Shown here in pieces: positions 59,526 through 64,000 of a stretch of DNA of 64,000 nt. The notes below the pieces were generated by a model. It saw only the letters and a list, made by a program, of their open reading frames with translations, did not search any database and had not been told where the DNA came from. The stretch spans positions 868,001-932,000 of the forward strand of contig NZ_CP107995.1 in NCBI RefSeq assembly GCF_036116635.1, written 5' to 3'. A program made the position numbers and the translations under genes. The DNA is from Amycolatopsis sp. NBC_00345. Its GTDB lineage: Bacteria > Actinomycetota > Actinomycetes > Mycobacteriales > Pseudonocardiaceae. Position 1 is the first letter of the stretch, and each line of letters starts with the position of its first letter.

Positions 59526-60644
59526 ATGAAGATCACGGACATCACGCTCGACCGCCTGCGGCTGCGGCTGGACCCGCCGTTGCGCGCGGCGTGGGACCCG
59601 GAGCCGCGCCGGCAGTTCGACGCCACGATCGTGCGGGTGCACACCGACGACGGCGTCACCGGCATCGGGTCCGGCGACACCATGGCGGGCTTCGACGCCG
59701 TCAAGCACCTGTTCGTCGGCGAGGACCCGCTGGACATCGTCCGGCACGTCAAGGCCATCGAGACGGCCAACTTCCACGGCGGCCGCTACTGGCCGCTGGA
59801 GGTCGCGCTCTGGGACATCATCGGCAAGGTCGCCGGCCTGCCGGTCGCCACGCTCTTCGGCAACGCCGCGCGGTCGGTGCCCGTGTACGCGTCCACGGCG
59901 GAGCTCAAGCCGCCGGCGGAACGCGTCGAGTCCGCGTTCGAGGCGCGCGAAGCCGGGTTCCGCGCGATGAAGATCCGCATCGACCGCGACCGTGCCGCCG
60001 AGGGCGTGGCGACGGTCGCCGCCGTGCGGGACGCGCTCGGGCCGGACTTCGAGATCATGGTCGACCTCAACCAGTCGTGGCGGATGGCGGGGGACACCGC
60101 GCCCGCGACGGACCTGGTCGCGACGCGCCGGCTGGTGCGCGGGCTCGCCGAGCTGGACGTGTTCTGGGTCGAGGAACCCTTGCCGTACCACGATCTCGAC
60201 GGCTTCCGCACCCTGCGCGCCGACAACCCCGGCGTCCGGCTCGCGGCGGGGGAGATGCATGACTCGGTGCCGGAACTCCTGCGCTGCCTGGAAGAGGACG
60301 TGCTCGACGTCTACCAGATGGACGTCGTGCTCGCCGTGGGCATGCACCGCGCACGGACCCTGGCGGAGCTGGCGCAGTTCAAGCACCGCGCGTTCACCCC
60401 GCACAGCTGGACCAACGGCATCGGCGTGCTGGCGAACCTGGCCGTCGCGGCCGGGGCCGGCGGCGGGCCGTACTTCGAGTTCCCGTTCGACCCGCCGGGC
60501 TGGACGCCGCGGCGGCGCGACTTCATGCTGGCCGAGCCCGTGACGGTCAGCGCGGCCGGCGAGCTGGCGGTGCCGGCCCGGCCCGGGCTCGGCATCGAGC
60601 TGGACGAGCAGGCGCTCGACCGCTGGCGGATCCGGGACTCCTGA
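59526..60644 (+). CDS. Mandelate racemase/muconate lactonizing enzyme-family protein
   Basis: A 372-residue enolase-superfamily enzyme. Metal ligands are Asp180 (IMVDLNQSWRMAG), the Glu pair at 216/217 (FWVEEPLPYHD) and Glu243 (LAAGEMHDSVP). Candidate bases are Lys149 in the KxR motif (AMKIRIDRDR) and His293 (TPHSWTNGIGVL), giving the mandelate-racemase-type arrangement of acid-sugar dehydratases. Substrate unknown; possibly an aldonic/uronic acid. The upstream IclR gene is divergent. Confidence 0.9.
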   Translation: MKITDITLDRLRLRLDPPLRAAWDPEPRRQFDATIVRVHTDDGVTGIGSGDTMAGFDAVKHLFVGEDPLDIVRHVKAIETANFHGGRYWPLEVALWDIIGKVAGLPVATLFGNAARSVPVYASTAELKPPAERVESAFEAREAGFRAMKIRIDRDRAAEGVATVAAVRDALGPDFEIMVDLNQSWRMAGDTAPATDLVATRRLVRGLAELDVFWVEEPLPYHDLDGFRTLRADNPGVRLAAGEMHDSVPELLRCLEEDVLDVYQMDVVLAVGMHRARTLAELAQFKHRAFTPHSWTNGIGVLANLAVAAGAGGGPYFEFPFDPPGWTPRRRDFMLAEPVTVSAAGELAVPARPGLGIELDEQALDRWRIRDS

Positions 60645-60678
60645 GCGCCCACCCGGCGCCGGTCTTGGGCCGGTGTCC

Positions 60679-60729
60679 CCCTGAAGGCCACCTTGAGGGT
60701 CCTACATGCCCTCAAGGTGGCCTTCAGGG
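60679..60729. terminator. Perfect 21-bp inverted repeat (GAAGGCCACC family)
   Basis: CCCTGAAGGCCACCTTGAGG+G (60679-60699) pairs perfectly with 60709-60729 around a 9-base loop. It separates the racemase-family gene from the convergent carboxylase gene. Confidence 0.8.
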
Positions 60730-60769
60730 ACTTCGGAACGGCGGGGCGACAAGCAAGCCCCCCGCCGCG

Positions 60770-63700
60770 TCAGCTCTTCAGGCCGTGCTCGATCGCCTCG
60801 ATGATCCGCGGCCGCAGCTCGGCCGCGCTGATGATCGCGTCCACCGAGCCGACCTCGACCGCGCGCTGGATGCTGTGCACCCGGTCGAACTCCGACGCCA
60901 CCTGGCCCAGCTTCTCGGCGCGCACGCCGGACTGGACCTCGGCCAGCTCCGCCGTCAGCGCCGCGCGCTCGGCGCCGCTGACCTCGGCCAGGCGGGCCTG
61001 CAGCGAGGCCACGCGCGGGTCGTTCGCTGTGCGGGTGTTCACCTCACCGGCGAACACCACCGCCGCGGCGGGCGCCCCGCCGAGCACGGAGGCGAACGAG
61101 CCCTCCAGGGCGAGCACCGTCATCTTCGGGTTCAGCGCCTTGGAGAACACCACGAACGCGCCGCCGTGGTAGCGGGAGATCACGGTGAACACGATCGGGC
61201 CGTCGAAGTTGACGATGGCGCGGCCGATCTCGGCGCCGTATTCCAGCTGCAGCTTGCGCATCGACTCCGGGGAGCCGTCGAAGCCCGACAGGTTGGCCAG
61301 CACCACCAGCGGCCGGTTGCCGCTGGCCGAGTTGATCGCGCGCGCCGCCTTCTTCGACGAGCGCGGGAACAGCGTGCCGGCCGTGTAGGTGTCCGGGCCG
61401 TCGGTGGGCGGGAAGCCGCGGCGCGGCACCGAGCGCGACTCGATGCCGAGCAGGCACACCGGGCGGCCGCCGATGTGCACGTCCTGCACCGCCGCCGTGT
61501 CCGCGTCCGCCATGCCGGCCCAGCGCTCCAGCACCGGGTGGTCCTGATCGGACAGTGCGCGCATCACCGTGCGGATGTCGAAGGGCTTCTTCCGGTCCGG
61601 GTTGTGCTCGGCCGAGAAGATCTGGCCCACCGTGGTGAAGTCGCTGCCGACGATCGCGTGCGGGTAGCCCGAGACGTCGCGGCCCACCGGGTCGGTCGTC
61701 ACGGCCTGGCGCGGTGCGGGCTCGCCCGGCACCACGTAGGTGTGGTCGTAGTGCGACATCAGCACGTCGCGTGCCCCGGCCAGGTTCGGCGCCCAGTACT
61801 GCGCCTGCCCGTTCGGGCCCATCACCCGGTCGTAGCCGCCGATGCCGAAGTTGTCCTCGGCCGACACGCCGCCGGAGAAGTCCAGCGCGTCCTTGCCGGT
61901 GAGCACCATCGCCGAGTCCGGCGTCATCACCAGGATTCCCTTGGTGTGCATGAGCATCGTGGCTTCGGCGTTCCAGTACGGCTGCGCGCCCACGTTGATC
62001 CCGGCGACGACGATGTTGATCTCGCCGCCCCCCTGGGTGAACTCGATGATCCGCTTGAGCGCGGCCGCCACCCAGTCCATGTTCTCGGTGCCGGAGTCCA
62101 TCGAGATCCGCGCGCCGGAGGAGATCGAGAACCACTCCAGCGGCACCTGCTTGCGCTCGGCCAGGTCCAGCGCGGCGATCACGCGGGCGCACTCGGGCTC
62201 GGACAGCGCGCCCAGCGCCTTCGTCGGGTCGCCCAGCAGCACCACACGCTCGACGCCCTCGGGCACCAGCTTGGTCGGCGTGCGCACGACGCCCGCGACG
62301 ATCGCGGCCTTGTTCCCGCCCCGCGGCCGGTCCACCGGCACCAGCGCGCCGGAGTCGTCGAGGTCGTGCTCGACGAAGCTGCCGGCGCCGGCCAGCATCC
62401 CGGTCAGCTCGTACGGGTAGACGGTGTCGCGCCGCGCCGCGCGCAGCACCTTCTGCCGGTAGCCGTCCAGCGGCTGCACCAGCTCGGACGACGGCTTGCC
62501 CACCGCCAGCCGCACGCCGGAGCCGACGTCGTTGCGGATCGTGACGGCCACCTCGGTCAGCTCGCCCGTCTCCCGGTCGCGCCGCCGCGCCAGGAAGAGG
62601 ATCTCCTCCAGGCCCGCGCCCGCCGTGGTCGGCAGGACGCGCTGGGCGAGCAGGTTCAGCTCGTCCATGGTCAGCTCGCTCGGCGGCCAGACGTACAGGA
62701 CGACGCGGTTGGTGTCGAAGCGCTTCTTCGCCGGCCGCTGCGCCTGCACGTTGCGGATGGCGTCGAGGCACCCGGCGAGGGTGTCCTCGGCCGACGGCAG
62801 CGAAACGAGCCGCCCGTCGGCCTCGCGCAGCGGGGTGAGGTCGCGGACCTGCGCCATCGCGACCAGCCGCTCGTCGGCCGGGTTGGCCTTGGCGACGCAC
62901 TTGAACAGGTACACCTCCTCGTCCGACGAGGGCAGCCGGGTGAGGTCGAACTCCTGGAGCCGCTGCAGCTGCATGCGCTCGGCCACGCGCGGGTGCAGCC
63001 CGCGGATGACCCGGTCCTCGGCGAAGCCGCTGCCGTTCCCCGTGGTCTCGGTGCTTCGGCGGAAGGTGAAGTGGTGGTGGAACACCGCGCCGTCGCCCCC
63101 GGCCACGGTGGTGGTGATCCGGTCGACGCGCTCGGGCAGCGGGTGCGCCGCGATCACCTCGCCGAGGCGGGTGGCCATCGCGTCCGCGTCCGGCTGGCCG
63201 GCCCAGCGCACGTAGACGTCGGCGACCACGTGCGCGCCGGGCGCGGCGTCCCCGGCCAGCTCGCCGACCGCGCGGACGGCGTCGGGCAGCTGCGCGAAGT
63301 CGACGGCGGTGGTGACCACCCGCGCCGGCTCCGCGTGCTCGGCGGTGACGAACGTGCAGCCCGCGACGTCGCGCGAGCGGATGCCCGACAGGCTCTTGTT
63401 GCCGTAGTAGCGGCGGGTCAGCACTTCGAGCAGCGGCGCCGGGTCGGTGCCCGGCCTGCCGATGCGCTGGCCGATGATCCGCACCAGCGGCTCGGAGCCT
63501 GCGACCATGGCGGCGATGCGCTCGGCGCGGTCCGGCGAGTCCGGGTGCCGGTCGAGGTGGCGCAGGCTCTGCCGCACGCCGGCGTAGACCTCCGCGCGGG
63601 CCCGGCGCAGCATCGGCTGCGCGAACCAGCGGAACACCACGCCGCGGGCGAGGTCGCTGACCGCCGGGTACCGCACCTGCGTGGCGGCCACGAGGTGCTC

Positions 63701-64000
63701 CAGCGCCAGGCCGGCCTCCTCGCGCAGCGACTCCGCGGGCGGCGCCTCGGTGAGCCACTGGCGCAGCAGCGCCGAGACGATCGCGACGTCGGACGAGGCC
63801 CGCTGCTGGGCCAGGAAGATGCGGAAGACCGCCTCCTCCAGCTCCGGTGTGCGCTCCAGGTCCGGGACGCCGTAGTGGCCCAGCACGCGCCGCAGCCGGC
63901 CCTGGAAGGTCTCCGGCAGCCCGGCGCGCTCGACGTCGAGGCTCTGCAGGTAGGAGTGGAAGTACTCGCGGGCGCTGTGCACCGGCCGCTCGGCGCTGAT
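60770..64000 (-). CDS. Fused acyl-CoA carboxylase-type protein, carboxyltransferase part (5' end outside window)
   Basis: At least 1076 residues; the frame is open to the window edge, so the N-terminus (probably biotin carboxylase and BCCP) is missing. The visible part has an N-terminal helical linker (REYFHSYLQSLDVERAGLPE), an acetyl-CoA-carboxylase central-like region, and a carboxyltransferase: beta-half INIVVAGINVGAQPYWNAEA and VLTGKDALDFSGGVSAEDNF, alpha-half RPLVVLANLSGFDGSPESMR, VFTVISRYHGGAFVVFSKAL. This resembles the large single-chain carboxylases of some actinomycetes rather than separate AccA/AccD. Substrate (acetyl-, propionyl- or long-chain acyl-CoA) unknown. Confidence 0.88.
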   Translation of the reverse strand: MSAERPVHSAREYFHSYLQSLDVERAGLPETFQGRLRRVLGHYGVPDLERTPELEEAVFRIFLAQQRASSDVAIVSALLRQWLTEAPPAESLREEAGLALEHLVAATQVRYPAVSDLARGVVFRWFAQPMLRRARAEVYAGVRQSLRHLDRHPDSPDRAERIAAMVAGSEPLVRIIGQRIGRPGTDPAPLLEVLTRRYYGNKSLSGIRSRDVAGCTFVTAEHAEPARVVTTAVDFAQLPDAVRAVGELAGDAAPGAHVVADVYVRWAGQPDADAMATRLGEVIAAHPLPERVDRITTTVAGGDGAVFHHHFTFRRSTETTGNGSGFAEDRVIRGLHPRVAERMQLQRLQEFDLTRLPSSDEEVYLFKCVAKANPADERLVAMAQVRDLTPLREADGRLVSLPSAEDTLAGCLDAIRNVQAQRPAKKRFDTNRVVLYVWPPSELTMDELNLLAQRVLPTTAGAGLEEILFLARRRDRETGELTEVAVTIRNDVGSGVRLAVGKPSSELVQPLDGYRQKVLRAARRDTVYPYELTGMLAGAGSFVEHDLDDSGALVPVDRPRGGNKAAIVAGVVRTPTKLVPEGVERVVLLGDPTKALGALSEPECARVIAALDLAERKQVPLEWFSISSGARISMDSGTENMDWVAAALKRIIEFTQGGGEINIVVAGINVGAQPYWNAEATMLMHTKGILVMTPDSAMVLTGKDALDFSGGVSAEDNFGIGGYDRVMGPNGQAQYWAPNLAGARDVLMSHYDHTYVVPGEPAPRQAVTTDPVGRDVSGYPHAIVGSDFTTVGQIFSAEHNPDRKKPFDIRTVMRALSDQDHPVLERWAGMADADTAAVQDVHIGGRPVCLLGIESRSVPRRGFPPTDGPDTYTAGTLFPRSSKKAARAINSASGNRPLVVLANLSGFDGSPESMRKLQLEYGAEIGRAIVNFDGPIVFTVISRYHGGAFVVFSKALNPKMTVLALEGSFASVLGGAPAAAVVFAGEVNTRTANDPRVASLQARLAEVSGAERAALTAELAEVQSGVRAEKLGQVASEFDRVHSIQRAVEVGSVDAIISAAELRPRIIEAIEHGLKS

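Overview
The window is high-GC (about 70%), gene-dense actinobacterial DNA with frequent GTG/TTG starts, ATGA/GTGA overlaps, DesK/NarL-type two-component pairs, LGFP-repeat secreted proteins, an F420-type oxidoreductase and a LigC/primase-polymerase pair. Gene content fits a soil actinomycete of the Pseudonocardiaceae, possibly Amycolatopsis (inference; no 16S or tRNA gene is visible). It reads as chromosome-arm accessory content. No transposase, integrase, CRISPR array or rRNA was seen.

Layout. 0-4 kb: two divergently oriented sensor kinase/response regulator pairs. 4-8 kb: a GT87-like membrane glycosyltransferase, a Methyltransf_19 protein, a frameshifted small conserved gene and an FtsW paralogue. 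8.2-12.1 kb: a 1299-residue Pls/PosA-type poly-amino-acid synthetase-like enzyme with a lysine-like adenylation code. 12-16.9 kb: STAS protein, small proteins, a DUF998 membrane protein, a degenerate minisatellite, a J-domain/NERD-like protein and a TetR regulator. 16.9-30.2 kb: a glycan-degradation region (ROK repressor; APC permease, GH2 exo-glucosaminidase/endo-mannosidase-type enzyme and ROK kinase in one overlapping operon; LacI regulator with operators; GH78 alpha-L-rhamnosidase; PNGase A homologue). 30-38 kb: P450, two minisatellites, an AlkB-type dioxygenase behind a LexA box, an AfsR-like regulator divergent from two tandem LGFP-repeat secreted proteins, and an alcohol dehydrogenase. 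38-46.7 kb: ArsR-like regulator, secreted jelly-roll protein, RluA-type pseudouridine synthase, DUF5313 protein divergent from an OhrR-like regulator, LLM oxidoreductase, DHA2 exporter, DUF1015 protein and an orphan sugar-binding lipoprotein. 46.8-54.7 kb: LigC plus primase-polymerase, CobW GTPase, nitric oxide synthase plus flavodoxin, SHS-type MFS transporter and a secreted serine hydrolase. 55-64 kb: a PadR regulator with a giant FPFG-repeat N-terminal region, LysR/decarboxylase and IclR/enolase-superfamily divergent pairs, and the C-terminal part of a very large acyl-CoA carboxylase-like protein.

How it works together. The 18.8-30.2 kb genes could strip glycans: PNGase A releasing N-glycans, GH2 and GH78 trimming sugars, a permease importing products and a ROK kinase phosphorylating them. 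NOS (oxygenase domain only) followed by a flavodoxin suggests a dedicated electron donor. A genome-wide feature is a set of near-perfect intergenic palindromes in at least three sequence families, with compensatory base changes between copies, sitting mostly between convergent genes as probable bidirectional terminators.

Limits: everything here is from reading the sequence by eye; no homology search, alignment or folding program was run. Start codons were chosen from ribosome-binding sites where visible.
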